Shown piece after piece: positions 22,315-33,338 of a stretch of DNA of 64,000 bases. The notes beneath the pieces are model-generated. The model was not told the origin of the DNA. It did no database searches and saw only the letters and a list, made by a program, of their open reading frames with translations. The position numbers and the translations under genes were made by a program. Location of the stretch: assembly GCA_037953625.1 (NCBI GenBank), contig CM075651.1, forward strand, positions 109,431,001-109,495,000. The letters run 5' to 3'. Source of the stretch: Crotalaria pallida (lineage: Eukaryota > Streptophyta > Magnoliopsida > Fabales > Fabaceae). Numbering within the stretch: the stretch's first letter is position 1; the number at the start of each line of letters is the position of its first letter.

Positions 22315-23699
22315 TGTTGGCAATTCGGCAAGTGTACCGATCGCACAAGTAATAAAGAGTAAGTAAATTATTGTTCCACTCGGGGATTGCAAATTGTTTC
22401 TAATTTCTTTCACCTAATTGCGAATACTATGTATAACTTGCATGGGTTTAGAGTGTAGAGGTAGGAGTGTAGAATTAAAGGAATGAAACAATTCAGAAAC
22501 TAAAAAGGAATTAGAAGCAAATATGGAAAAGGTTAGGAACTTGGTTTCATTGTAGGATCAGGTTATTAATTATGAAAATATGTTTTCCAATAAATCAAAA
22601 ACTCCAGAAACAATAAAAGCTAGATCCCTCATGGCAATTATGTTTCTTACTAAACTTTACCCCTTAATCCCTTACGCGAGTTCTAATTTATAAGAGTTAT
22701 ACAATTACCCAAAAGTATTCCTACGAGTTGAATAATTATATTGTTTGGTTGAAAGGCCTAATCTTAATCCTAATTTTCCAATTAAGGTTCAGATTACCAA
22801 ATCAAAACATAAAGTCGCGAATTCCATGAATTGTAATTAAAACACAGCCAAGCAATTGATTTAAAAGAAAAAAATATTAATTCATAAATAAACAACCAAA
22901 TTAAGATCCATACAAATCCACCCTATTCCTAACAAGAGGTTCAATTATACATATTGGAAGAAGAAGAAGTAGGAATGGAATAAACTAATAATCATAGACA
23001 AAAATCAATTTACCCCCAAGAGATCTTCAATCTTCAAGTGAATTCCTCCAACAATGTTCATCTTCAATCCTTGTGCCTTGCCTCCTTGCTCTCAATAGCA
23101 TAACAGCCTCTCTTCTCTAATCCTAATTCTATTCTAATCTTATTTGGCTCTGAAAAGTCTACCAAACCTAAAGGAAAAACCTATATTTAAAGTCTAAAAC
23201 TAATCCTAATTAATCCCCTGAAAAACCCATCAGAAATCAGCCCAATTGGGCCTTCACGTACATCGCGCGCCAGGTCTGATAGCATTAAAAACAGCGATGC
23301 GAGCGCGCCTGGGGGTGCTAGACCCCGCGCCTGGGCGCGCGAATTCTGATGACCAATTTTCTCCGCTGCTAGCGCGCCTGGGCGTGCTGTTTGCACGCCT
23401 GGGCGTGCTGTTTGCACGCCTGGGCGTGTGACACCTGATGTTGCTTCGTTTTTCTCCGTTCTTGTGTCATTTTTAAGGTCTTCTTATGCTCTTTTCAGCT
23501 CCAATAATATTTTCTCCAAATAAAGCTTCGAAATACCTGAAACATACCCAAAACGGATCAAAACGTTCAAAGGATTCTAATAAACTAAAAATTCCTAAAA
23601 CTAATATAAAATACCTATATTTACAAGAGAAACAAGCTAAAACCCATGCAAAAGGAAGTGAAATTAAGCCTTAAAACATCATATATTAGACCTTCATCA
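22315..23699 (-). mobile_element. LTR 3 of tandem element (1,385 bp)
   Basis: This is the outer 5' LTR, ending TTCATCA before the second AGGAT. It is slightly more diverged than LTR 1 and LTR 2 are from each other (for example near 22900-23100 and 23310), and has two extra 21-bp GC-rich units. Confidence 0.9.
23373..23430. repeat. GC-rich 21-bp unit repeat in LTR 3 (two extra copies)
   Basis: Three consecutive GCCTGGGCGTG words are spaced 21 bp by CTGTTTGCAC. Extra copies number 1, 0 and 2 in LTRs 1, 2 and 3. Confidence 0.85.
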
Positions 23700-26559
23700 A
23701 GGATCATTCTAAACGTTCTAATATGTACAAATACACATTCCTAGACCATTATTAGCCGTTAGAATACTCTCTTAACCATTCTACACTTGTTAGAACTTCC
23801 AAGGACATATGTTACACCCTTTACGTCCCATGTGGCACCAAGCATTGTTTCAGATCATTCTAAAGGTTCGTATATGTCCTAATACACATTCCTAGACCAT
23901 GCTAAGCCATTAAAATACTCTCGTAACCATTCTACAATTGTTAGAACCTCCAAGGACTCATGTTATACCCTTTACGTCTCTTTGGGGCACCAAGCATTGT
24001 TTCGAATCATTCTAAAGGTTATTATAAGTCATAATACACATTTCTAGACCATTCTAAGCCTTTAGAATACTCTCTAACCATTCTACACTTGTTAGAACTT
24101 CCAAGGACTCATGTTACACCCTTTACGACCCTTGGGGCACCAAGCATTGTTTCGGATCATTCTAAAGGTTCGTATATGTCCTTATACACATTCCTAGACC
24201 ATTCTAAGCCTTTAGAATAATCACTCAACCTTTGTACACTTGTTAGAACCTCAAAGCACTCATGTTACACCCATTACGTCCCTTGGGGAACCAAGCATTG
24301 TTTCAGATCATTCTAAAGATTCGTATATGTCCTAATACACATTCCTAGACCATTCTAAGCCTTTAGAATACTCTCTTAACCATTCTACACTTGTTAGAAC
24401 CTCCAAGATTCATTTTACTCCCTTTACGTCCCTTTGGGACTCAAGCATTGTTTAGGATGATTCTAAAGGTTCTTATATGTCCTAATACACATTCCTAGAC
24501 CATTCTAAGTCTTTAGAATACTCTCTTAACCATTCTACACTTGTTAGAACCACCAAGGACTCATGCTACATCCTCTACGTCCCTTGGGTACGAAGCATTG
24601 TTTAGGATCATTCTAAAGGTTCGTATATGTCCTAATACACATTCCTAGTCCATTCTAAGCCTTTAGAATACTTTCTTAACCATTCTAAACTTGTTAGAAC
24701 CTCCAAGGACTCACGCTACTCCTTTTATGTCCCATGGGGACTCAAGCATTGTTTATGATCATTCTAAAGGTTCTTATATGTCCTAATACACATTCTACGC
24801 CATTCTAAGCCTTTAGAATACTCTCTTAACCATTCTACACTTGTTAGAACTTCCAAGAAGTTTGTGACACCCTTTACGTCCCTTGGGGCACCAAGCATTA
24901 TTTATGATCATTGTAAAGGATCTTATATGTCCTAATACACATTCCTAGACCATTCTAAACCTTTAGAATACTCTCTTAACCATTCTACACATGTTAGAAC
25001 CTCCAAGAACTCATGTTACACCCTTGGGGCACCAAGCATTGTTTCGGATAAATTCTAATGGTTCATATATGTCCTAATACACATTCCTACACCATTCTAT
25101 GCCTTTAGAATACTCTCTTAACCATTCTACACTTGTTAGAACCTCCAAGCACTCATGTTAGATCCTTTATGTCCCTTGGGGCACCAAGCATTGTTTCAGA
25201 TCATTCTAAAGGTTCACATATGTCCTAATATACATTCCTAGACAATTCTAAGCCTTTAGAATACTCTCTCAACCATTCTACACTTGTAAGAACCTCCAAG
25301 AATAATTTTACTACCTTTACGTCCCTTGGGGACTCAAGCATTGTTTAGGATCATTCTAAAGGTTCTTATATGTCCTAATACACATTCCTAGACCATTCTA
25401 AGCCTTTAGACTATTCTCTTAACCATTCTACACTTGTTAGAACCTCCAAGGACTCAAGCTACATCCTCTACGTCCCTTGGGGTACCAAATATTGTTTAGG
25501 ATCATTCTAATTGTTCGTATATGTCCTAATACACATTCCTAGTCCATTCTAAGCCTTTAGAATACTCTCTTAACCATTCTACACATGTTAGACCTCCAAG
25601 GACTCAAGCTACAACCTCTACGTCCCTTGGGGTACCAAACATTGTTTAGGATCATTCTAATGGTTCGTATGTGTCCTAATACACATTCCTAGTCCATTCT
25701 AAGCCTTTAGAATACTCTCTTAACCATTCTACACTTGTTAGAACCTCCAAGGACTCATGCTACACCCTCTACGTCCCTTGGGGACTCAAGCATTGTTTAG
25801 GATATTCTAAAGGCTCTTATATGTCCTAATACACATTGCTACACCATTCTAAGCCTTTAGAATACTCGCTTAACCATTCTACACTTGTTTGAACCTCGAA
25901 GGACTCATGCTACATCCTCTTCATCCCTTAGGGCACCAAGCATTGTTTAGGATCATCCTAAAGGTTCATATATGTCCTAATACACATTCGTAGACAATTC
26001 TAAGCCTTTAGAATACTCTCTTAACCATTCTACACTTGTTAGAACCTGCAAGGACTCAAGCTACACCCTTTACGTCCCTTGGGGCACCAAGCATTGTTTA
26101 GGATAATTCTAATGGTTCGTATATGTCCTAGTAGACACTTCTAGACCATTATAAGCCATTAGAATACTCTATTAACCATTCTGCACTTTTTAGAACCTCG
26201 AAGGACTCATGCTACACCCTCTACATCCCTTGGGGTCACAAGCATTGTTTAAGATCATTTTTTAAAGTTCTTATATGTCCTGATACACATTCCTACGCCA
26301 TTCTAAGCCTTTAAAATACTCTCTTAACCATTCTTCACTTGTTAGAACTTCCAAGGACTCATGCTACATTCTCTACGTCCCTTGAGGCACCAAGCAATTT
26401 TTTAGGATCATTCTAAAGATTCGTATATGTCCTTATACACATTCCTAGTCCACTCTAAGCCTTTACAATACTCTCTTAACCATTCTACACTTGTTAGAAC
26501 TTCCAAGGACTTATGTTACACCCTTTACGTCCCTTGGGGACTCAAGCATTGTTTAAGAT
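23700..26559 (+). repeat. Satellite block 2 (about 19 monomers)
   Basis: Same 151-bp satellite and same polarity as block 1, resuming exactly at the target duplication AGGAT. It ends at AAGAT, the left target duplication of solo LTR D. No gene is present. Confidence 0.94.
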
Positions 26560-26732
26560 TTTAACACCCTTATTTTATATGCAAAAATAGTAAGTAAAAG
26601 TCTAAAATTTAAATAGTGTAATTAAAAATTCCTTTTCACAAATCAAGTTTACAATAACTTTGGGCATCCATTTACAATATAGTAGCACCCAAAAATAAAG
26701 TTTCCTTCTTTCCAGTCTTCCGCTGCGCCACT

Positions 26733-28299
26733 CTGATCCCCAAGATTCTTAGCAATCACCTAAAATGTTAACCACTAAGGGTGAGACCTTTTCACAACAC
26801 AGTGAATTAACAGATAGTGTACAGTTCATAATATAAACTTAGGAATAACAATCAAGTCAAGTCAGGGATCAACCAATTCATCACATACTCATTTGCATTT
26901 AAACCTAACACATCCATATCCATTTCCAATTATCCATTTTCCTCTCCTTAGTCCTTTCCATTACCATTTCATTACCTTGTCCATTTTTATTTCCTTTTCC
27001 TTTAATTCCTTTTCCATTATGTGTAACCTCAATCAGAGATCTACACTTCCTATTGGGTGTAACCTCAAATTAGAGATCTACACCTTACCTTTGTGTGTAA
27101 CCCCAAAACAGAGATCTACGCACAATGTATACAACCACAAATCAGTGATCTGTTTACACCCTAAAATCATTTATGTAACCTCAAACAGAGATCTACATAA
27201 ACTTCCCTTTTTCCTTCTTACCGTACACCACTGGGATTTGGAGTACCGGCTAGGTAATTGGAACACCTGTCTAGGGACTTGGGGACACCTGCCCAGGACT
27301 TTACACCCATCCAGACCTTAACCTGTAGGACTATGTACTTTTACCATTCCATTTATTTAATCAAATTATTGGTGTGAAAAACTGATCTTGTGGGTCACTC
27401 GGCGCCTACAGGGCGGTTTGGCCTGATGGGTAATTGGCCTGATGGGTAATTGGCCTGGCAGGTAATTGGAACACCTAGCCGGGTACCTAGTGTTCCGGGC
27501 CCCACTGATCAGTTTCCACTTAAGTTACCTTTACCATTTTCAATTAATCAACAGTCCAGTCCATTCATTTATTTACCATAGTAAAAAATTCCATCAACAT
27601 TCACAAATATGCATATTTATCATCCATTTCAAATCATCAATAATCATAACCATTCACCAAATAATCACACACATATACTCCTAAATAACACTTATCATCC
27701 ATCATCAAAAACATTTCCAGAGATTCACATTTAGGGTCACTTTCCACAATTAGCACTTAACCACATTCAATATTTTAGCCTTTAGAACCATTGTCCCTTA
27801 TTATCACATAATCCAGATCAAAATCTTCAATCCTATTCAAAATACACATCATAATCACTTCTTTCTTCCATTATTATTTCCATTACATTTCCTTTCCTTT
27901 TTCTTGTTCCCATTATATTTAGCCATTCACATTATCCACTATCCAGCATTAACCCACAATAGCACACATATAACACTTAGTGAACATAATAAATTATCAA
28001 CAGATAACAACACGCTTAAAATCAACATATATCAGTCGACATACTCAGGTATGTCCCAGAGTGCTTAACATAAATCACCTCCCTAGGGTTCTTCACTTCC
28101 TACTTACTTAATATACAAGAAGATTAAACATAAACATATTCCATAATAAAAAAATTAACCAATATACAACAATCACCCCTCATTAATTCTAATCACATCC
28201 TAATCTGGCTCCCACAACCCAACTTAACTATTAAACTCAAATCCTATTATAAACCCTAACTATCCCTAACTCAAAGTGTGGAAAAGAGACTCCCCTTAC
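26733..28299 (-). other. Predicted intron in solo LTR D (1,567 nt)
   Basis: Donor ATAAG|GTAAGGGG (28300/28299) and acceptor GGGATCAG|AGTGGCG (26733/26732), minus strand. The donor matches that of LTR E, and the intron length is nearly the same there (1,551). Prediction only. Confidence 0.38.
27021..27201 (-). repeat. Hairpin array, five units (LTR D)
   Basis: Five copies of a loop containing CAAAnCAGAGATC are each flanked by a different inverted stem: GTGTA/TACAC, GGTGTA/TACACC, TTGTGTGTA/TACGCACAA (one wobble), TGTATAC/GTTTACA (one mismatch), TTTATGTA/TACATAAA. Stem sequence varies but pairing is kept. The loop resembles that of the LTR E array. Confidence 0.8.
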
Positions 28300-28834
28300 C
28301 TTATAGGAGGAGAGAGCTCACACAAAGCTCCATGGACCTTGGATCTACCCCGGATCTACTTTGATTTCAACTCCCTTGCCCGATCTCCACTATGTTCTTC
28401 AAGATTGGAGGAGAGAGAGAAGCTCCAGGAGAGAGAGACCACAAGTGAGAAAGAGAGAAGACTTGAGGTTGCTTTAGAGACATGCTCCATGGTGGTGGTT
28501 GGAGGTGATGATGAGCAAGGTTGATGATGAATGGTTTGGAAAGAGGAATGGATTTGGAACCCTAGAGGAGAGAGAGAGAATCGAATCTTAGAGAGAGAAG
28601 AGAAAGATGTGTATGTGTGTAGTATGTGTGAAGAAAGGAGTGAAGGGTGTGTGGTTTTCTTTGCTTCAATGGTGGTGGAGATGGTGGTTGATGAGCTTGG
28701 TTGATTGAAGAAGAATAGAACTTTAGGGGAGGAGGAAGAAGAAGACGTAGAAGAAGGAGGAAGAAGTTATGTTGAAGTTGTTTTGTGTTGGTGTGAGTGT
28801 GTTCTACACTCTTTTCTTTATGTTCTACTATTTG

Positions 28835-28843
28835 CCTATATGA
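28835..28843 (-). promoter_or_regulatory. Candidate TATA box, solo LTR D
   Basis: CATATAGGC on the minus strand, between the palindrome array and the purine-rich leader. Motif and position only. Confidence 0.3.
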
Positions 28844-28928
28844 TTTGTGTGGCTGGGATTGTTTTACTTGGAGGGGAAGACAAAACGTGTGGCCCACACA
28901 CGTCTATTTTTTTCCAGATTTTTTCTGA

Positions 28929-29190
28929 AGTAATCGATTACTTACTTGAAGTAATCCATTACTTCCTTTGATGCAACAATTCAAGTATGATTTTCAGAGG
29001 CCAAGTAATCGATTACTCCTCCAATGTAATCGATTACTTCACAAAAAAACACTAAGTAATCCATTACTTTGCCCAAGTAATCAATTACTTTGCCCAAGTA
29101 ATCCATTACTTTGCCCTTTTAATGCAACTTATGTGTGATTTCACCAGAGAGCATGTAATCGATTACACCCTGCAGGTAATCGATTACTCC
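28929..29190. promoter_or_regulatory. Array of nine AGTAATCGATTACT-type palindromes (LTR D)
   Basis: Nine sites lie near 28929, 28950, 29004, 29025, 29055, 29076, 29098, 29155 and 29176. Five have the perfect TAATCGATTA core; the others carry TAATCCATTA or TAATCAATTA. They lie upstream of the candidate TATA box of the minus-strand LTR. TAAT/ATTA inverted half sites suit a homodimeric homeodomain-type factor, but that is inference. Confidence 0.7.
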
Positions 29191-29304
29191 TTTGAAACTC
29201 CTATTTTGACAAATTCTAACTCTAAGACACTACTCTAAACTCCTACCCATGGCTTACTATAGGTTTTCCTCATAAAACTTGGGACAAAAATAAGGGATGT
29301 TACA

Positions 29305-30618
29305 AAGATCATTCTAAAGGTTCGTATATGCCCTATACACATTCCTAGACCATTCTAAGCCTTTAGAATACTCTCTTAACCATTCTACACTTGTTAGAAC
29401 CTCCAAGGACTCATGTTATACCCTTTACGTTTCTTGGGGCACCAAGCATTGTTTCGGATCATTCTAAAGGTTCTTATATGTCCTAATACACATTTCTAGA
29501 CCATTCTAAGCCTTTAGAGTACACTCTTAACCATTCTACACTTGTCAGAACTTCCAAGGACTTATGTTACACCCTTTACGTCCCTTAGGGCATCAAGCAT
29601 TCTTTCGGATCATTCTAAAGGTTCGTATATGACCTAATACACATTCCTAGACCATTCTAAGCCTTTAGAATACTCTCTTAACCATTCTACACTTATTAGA
29701 ACCTACAAGGACTCATATTACACCCTTAACTTCCCTCTGGGCACCAAGCATTGTTTCGGATCATTCTAAAGGTTCGTATAAGTCCTAATACACATTCCTA
29801 GACCATTCTATGCCTTTAGAATACTCTCTTAACCATTCTACTCTTGTTAGAACCTCCAAGCACTCATGTTAGACCCTTAACGTTCCTTGGGGCACCAACC
29901 ATTGTTTCGAATCATTCTAAAGGTTCGTATATGTCCTAATACACATTCCTAGACCATTCTAAGCCTTTAGAATACTCTCTCAACCATTCTACACTTGTTA
30001 GAAACTCCAAGAATCATTTTACTCCCTTTACTTCCCTTGGGGACTCAAGCATTTTTTAGGATCATACTAAAGGTTCTTATATGTCCTAATACACATTCCT
30101 AGACCATTTTAAGCCTTTAGAATATTCTCTTAACCATTCTTCACTTGTTAGAACCTCCAAGGACTCAAGCTACATCCTCTACATCCCTTGGGGTACCAAG
30201 CATTGTTTAGGATCATTCTAAAGATTCGTATATGTCCTAATACACATTCCTAGTCCATTCTACACATGTTAGAACTTCCAAGGACTCATGCTACACCCTC
30301 TACGTCCCTTGGGGACTCAAGCATTGTTTAGGATATTCTAAAGGTTCTTATATGTCCTAATACACATTGCTACGCCATTCCAAGCCTTTAGAATACTCTC
30401 TTAACCAATCTACACTTGTTTGAACCTCCAAGGACACATGCTACATCCTCTTCGTCCCTTAGGGCACCAAGCATGAGAGAGTATAAGAACCTTTAGAATG
30501 TGTAGAATGGTTAAGAGAGTATTCTAAAGGCTTAGAATGGCGTAGGAATGTGTATTAATACATATAAGAACCTTTAGAATGACCCGAAGCAATGCTGGAG
30601 TCCCCAAGGGACGTAGAG
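29305..30618. repeat. Satellite block 3, with polarity switch near 30475
   Basis: Forward monomers run to about 30474. There GCACCAAGCAT is joined to GAGAGAGTAT, and the satellite continues as its reverse complement. Within 50 bp after the switch, fragments of three different monomer positions are joined out of order. The block ends at TAGAG, the left target duplication of solo LTR E. Confidence 0.92.
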
Positions 30619-31030
30619 TGTAACACCCTAATAATTACTACCCTTAATTCCCAAGTTTAAAAAAATGTGTACTCAAAAATTCCTTTTTAATATAATAAAA
30701 TCACCCGTCAAACGGACGGAGTTTCGCTTGTTTTTCGGACTAATCCAAAATTCAACCTGTGATAAACAATTTCAAATAAACAACCAATAGCCAGCAGGGC
30801 TTCAGATTATATCTCTAAAACATATCAAGGCCCAAAGGGCTCCAAATACATAAGAGTGCATTAATTAATCGGAGTAATAGCGGAAAATACTAAGTTTGAG
30901 TGTCATAATCAAAACATATAACTTTGTTAAAACAAAATACACTAAGTCTCAATCAAAATATACATGTTAAATTTACATCCAAATATTATAATAGACTTAG
31001 GTCCATATTATATTTTAAAACCAAAACACC

Positions 31031-31095
31031 CTACTCTCCCTGTAAGGGAAAGTACTCCTGCTCGGCCGGGGGCTGTGCCTGCTCAATCTCAGCAC
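31031..31095 (-). other. Short 3' exon frame, solo LTR E
   Basis: Just after a strong acceptor (CCCTTACATTTACAG|GTGCTGAG) a 20-codon frame runs to TAG, Gln/Glu/Pro-rich (starts AEIEQAQPPAEQ). It has no ATG, so it could only be the end of a spliced frame. Speculative. Confidence 0.2.
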
Positions 31096-32646
31096 CTGTA
31101 AATGTAAGGGAGTGAGCATTGCACATGAAATAGAAAAGCAGTTTCTAGATAAACATAACAACTAACCAGGCCAAACACAATTAGCAGTTTATTCACATAA
31201 GTACAAATTCATCGCAAGCATACCATATTTTCCAATTCCATCATTTTACAAGTGTCGATTCCCTTTTTAGTTAATTCCTTTCCACCCTTTGGTTCCCTTT
31301 TATTTATTTTCCCTATTTCCAAAGAAATCCCTTTTTAATCCCTTACCTTTTCCTTATTTTTACGGTGTATATATGTCTCCACCAAATCGAAGGCCTACAT
31401 ACATACACCAATCACGATGTATGTCTCCACCAAATCGAAGGCCTACATACATCGCGTTTCCATTACCATTATCTTATTCAATTTTATTCCCCTGTTTCCT
31501 TATTCATTTCCTTTTATTTTCGGTGTATGTATGTCTCCACCAAATCGAAGGCCTACATACATACACCAATCACGATGTATGTCTCCACCAAATCGAAGGC
31601 CTACATACATTGCGTTTCCATTACCATTACCTTATTCAATTTTATTCCCCTGTTTCCTTATTCATTTCCTTTTATTTTCGGTGTATGTATGTCTCCACCA
31701 AATCGAAGGCCTACATACATACACCAATCACGATGTATGTCTCCACCAAATCGAAGGCCTACATACATCGCGTTTCCATTACCATTACCTTATTCAATTT
31801 TATTCCCCTGTTTCCTTATTCATTTCCTTTTATTTTCGGTGTATGTATGTCTCCACCAAATCGAAGGCCTACATACATACACCAATCACGATGTATGTCT
31901 CCACCAAATCGAAGGGCTACATACATCGCTTTTCCTTTACCGTTTACCTTATTTTATCCATTGTCCTTTCCTTTTTCCTTTTTATTTAGGGTGTATGTAT
32001 GTCTCCACCAAATCGAAGGCCTACATACATACACCACCGACGATGTATGTCTCCACCAAATCGAAGGCCTACATACATCGCCCTGTTTACGTTGTATTAT
32101 CTCCCCCAAATCGAAGGCCTACAATACAACACCATTTTACGATGTATCGTCTCCCCCAAATCGAAGGCCTACGATACATCACCATGCTCATCCAATGTTA
32201 GTTGTCCATATTATATGTCATTAATTTGTCTACCAATTCCATTTAGTATTTACAAAATTACTCCAAACACAAGCACCATCATATTTATAATCAAATAACC
32301 ACAATTCACTTTTCACATAAACAATTGGAATACAAATAATAACAAACATCACCTTTCATGTAATCATGCAACACCCACATTTCTTTTTCACTTGTCCAAA
32401 TTATTGATTTAAAATCCTAAATTAGGGGTTCATGCCATTTAATTTTCCTCCATAAAAACCTAACCTTATTCTCTAATTCTTAGAGTTCCATAATTAATAA
32501 TTAAGCCTAATTTCCACATTTTCCTTAGTTTCTATATTGGGGTTTTTAATTTCCTACCCTAACACATAAACTCCTAGCCAACCATTATATCTAAATACAA
32601 ACCATTTCCTAGAACAAGCCAATGCTCACTATATCCACCCCCTTAC
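31096..32646 (-). other. Predicted intron in solo LTR E (1,551 nt)
   Basis: Donor TTAAG|GTAAGGGGG (32647/32646) and acceptor TTTACAG|GTGC (31096/31095). The acceptor has a good pyrimidine tract and a CTTAC branch-like word. The hairpin array is entirely inside it. Prediction only. Confidence 0.4.
31364..32180 (-). repeat. Hairpin array, twelve units (LTR E)
   Basis: Five pairs of hairpins with a period of 158, 158, 158 and 152 bp, plus two more. All share the loop CCAAATCGAAGGCC. Stems alternate GGTGTATGTATGT/ACATACATACACC (13 bp) and CGATGTATGT/ACATACATCG (10 bp); the last two use GTTGTATT/AATACAAC (32091-32130) and GATGTATCGT/ACGATACATC (32141-32180). Between pairs lies pyrimidine-rich filler. 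Confidence 0.9.
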
Positions 32647-33198
32647 CTTAACCTTGTAGAGAGAGGAAGGAGCACCAAACCCTAACTCTTTGAAATCTTC
32701 CCCTTTTGAGTTTCAATCAAATAGCCTCCAAGTGTGTAGTGAGAGTTAGGAGGAGAGCTTGATCCTACTTAGCCATGGTGTAGAGAGAGAAAGCTTCAAG
32801 GCTATGGAGGAGAGAGAAACTATACCCACAATGACCAAACAAAGCAAGAACGATTAGAGATTGATGATAGTTTGTGTAAGTTGAAGGAGAAAGGAATGAA
32901 ACTCAAATCAACTTACTTAGATGTGATGATTCTCCATGGTGGGTGTTCTTGAAGCTTCAAGGATGGAGAGAGAAAATTGGGGATTGAAGTGGGTGAGAGG
33001 AAATAGAAGAGATTGATGAATGATTATGTGTTAGTGTGTGATGGGGGTTGATTTTTGGTAGTTTATTATGGATCTAAGGGAGGATTTGAGGATGAAATTA
33101 GAGAGAGATAAGAGAGAGCTTCGTGCCCTAGAGAGAGAAAGACAAAGGAATGAATGAGGAAGAAGACCCCAAGCACGTTTTATTTCTGATGCAGTACG

Positions 33199-33338
33199 CA
33201 CTACTCGAGTAGTCAGTGGACAACTCGAGTAGTCCAAGTTTTCTGGACTTTCTGTTTCTCCCAACTACTCGATTACTCAGTGAATTACTCGAGTAATTGG
33301 TGAATTACTCGAGTAGTTCTGGTACTACTCGAGTAGTC
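33199..33338. promoter_or_regulatory. Array of six ACTACTCGAGTAGT-type palindromes (LTR E)
   Basis: Sites lie near 33200, 33221, 33264, 33284, 33304 and 33324. Perfect copies are ACTACTCGAGTAGT; ATTACTCGAGTAAT keeps full symmetry; ACTACTCGATTACT is a hybrid of the D and E half sites. They occupy the same place in the LTR as the D palindromes, upstream of an AATAAAA sequence and the leader. Confidence 0.7.

Larger units (their letters stand above)
14583..23699 (-). mobile_element. Tandem non-autonomous LTR element: LTR-interior-LTR-interior-LTR
   Basis: Three LTRs (14583, 18461, 22315) alternate with two interiors at a 3,854-bp offset, and the whole is flanked by the single duplication AGGAT (14578-14582 and 23700-23704). 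Minus orientation is fixed by tRNA-Asp primer sites and polypurine tracts. LTRs begin TGATGAAG and end CCAACA on the minus strand. The interiors are about 2.5 kb and carry one broken open frame of unknown function; there are no RT or integrase motifs. One target duplication around three LTRs points to unequal recombination after insertion rather than two insertions. Confidence 0.93.
26560..29304 (-). mobile_element. Solo LTR D (2,745 bp)
   Basis: It is flanked by AAGAT on both sides (26555-26559, 29305-29309), and the satellite reads continuously across it. Termini are TTTAACACCC and GGATGTTACA; the first looks like TGTAACACCC with one change. There is no primer site or interior inside, so this is a solo LTR. 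Minus orientation is inferred from the TGGCGCAGCGGAAG word shared with the 3' part of LTR A and from predicted splice sites. Reading minus: palindrome array, TATA-like site, purine-rich leader, predicted intron with hairpin array, short exon. Small frames in the leader are purine-rich chance frames. Confidence 0.82.

Noticed and set aside
28562..28971. Frames in the purine-rich leader of LTR D on both strands
   Set aside because: Low-complexity GAA/GAG composition; no conservation in LTR E.
31364..32180. CRISPR-like regular repeats
   Set aside because: Units are stem-loops with variable stems and repeated, not unique, filler, in a plant solo LTR; there are no cas genes.
31289..32298. Long overlapping plus-strand open frames (up to 311 codons) with repeated PPNRRPTYI/KSKAYIH/HQIEGLHT peptides
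   Set aside because: The hairpin repeat is free of stops in all three forward frames at once, and the predicted transcript is on the other strand. The frames reflect repeat sequence, not coding constraint.
32640..33170. Cellular gene with GAGAGA-type 5' leader in solo LTR E
   Set aside because: It resembles a plant leader but is bounded by the LTR termini and target duplication and has no long frame; it is better read as the LTR transcript leader.
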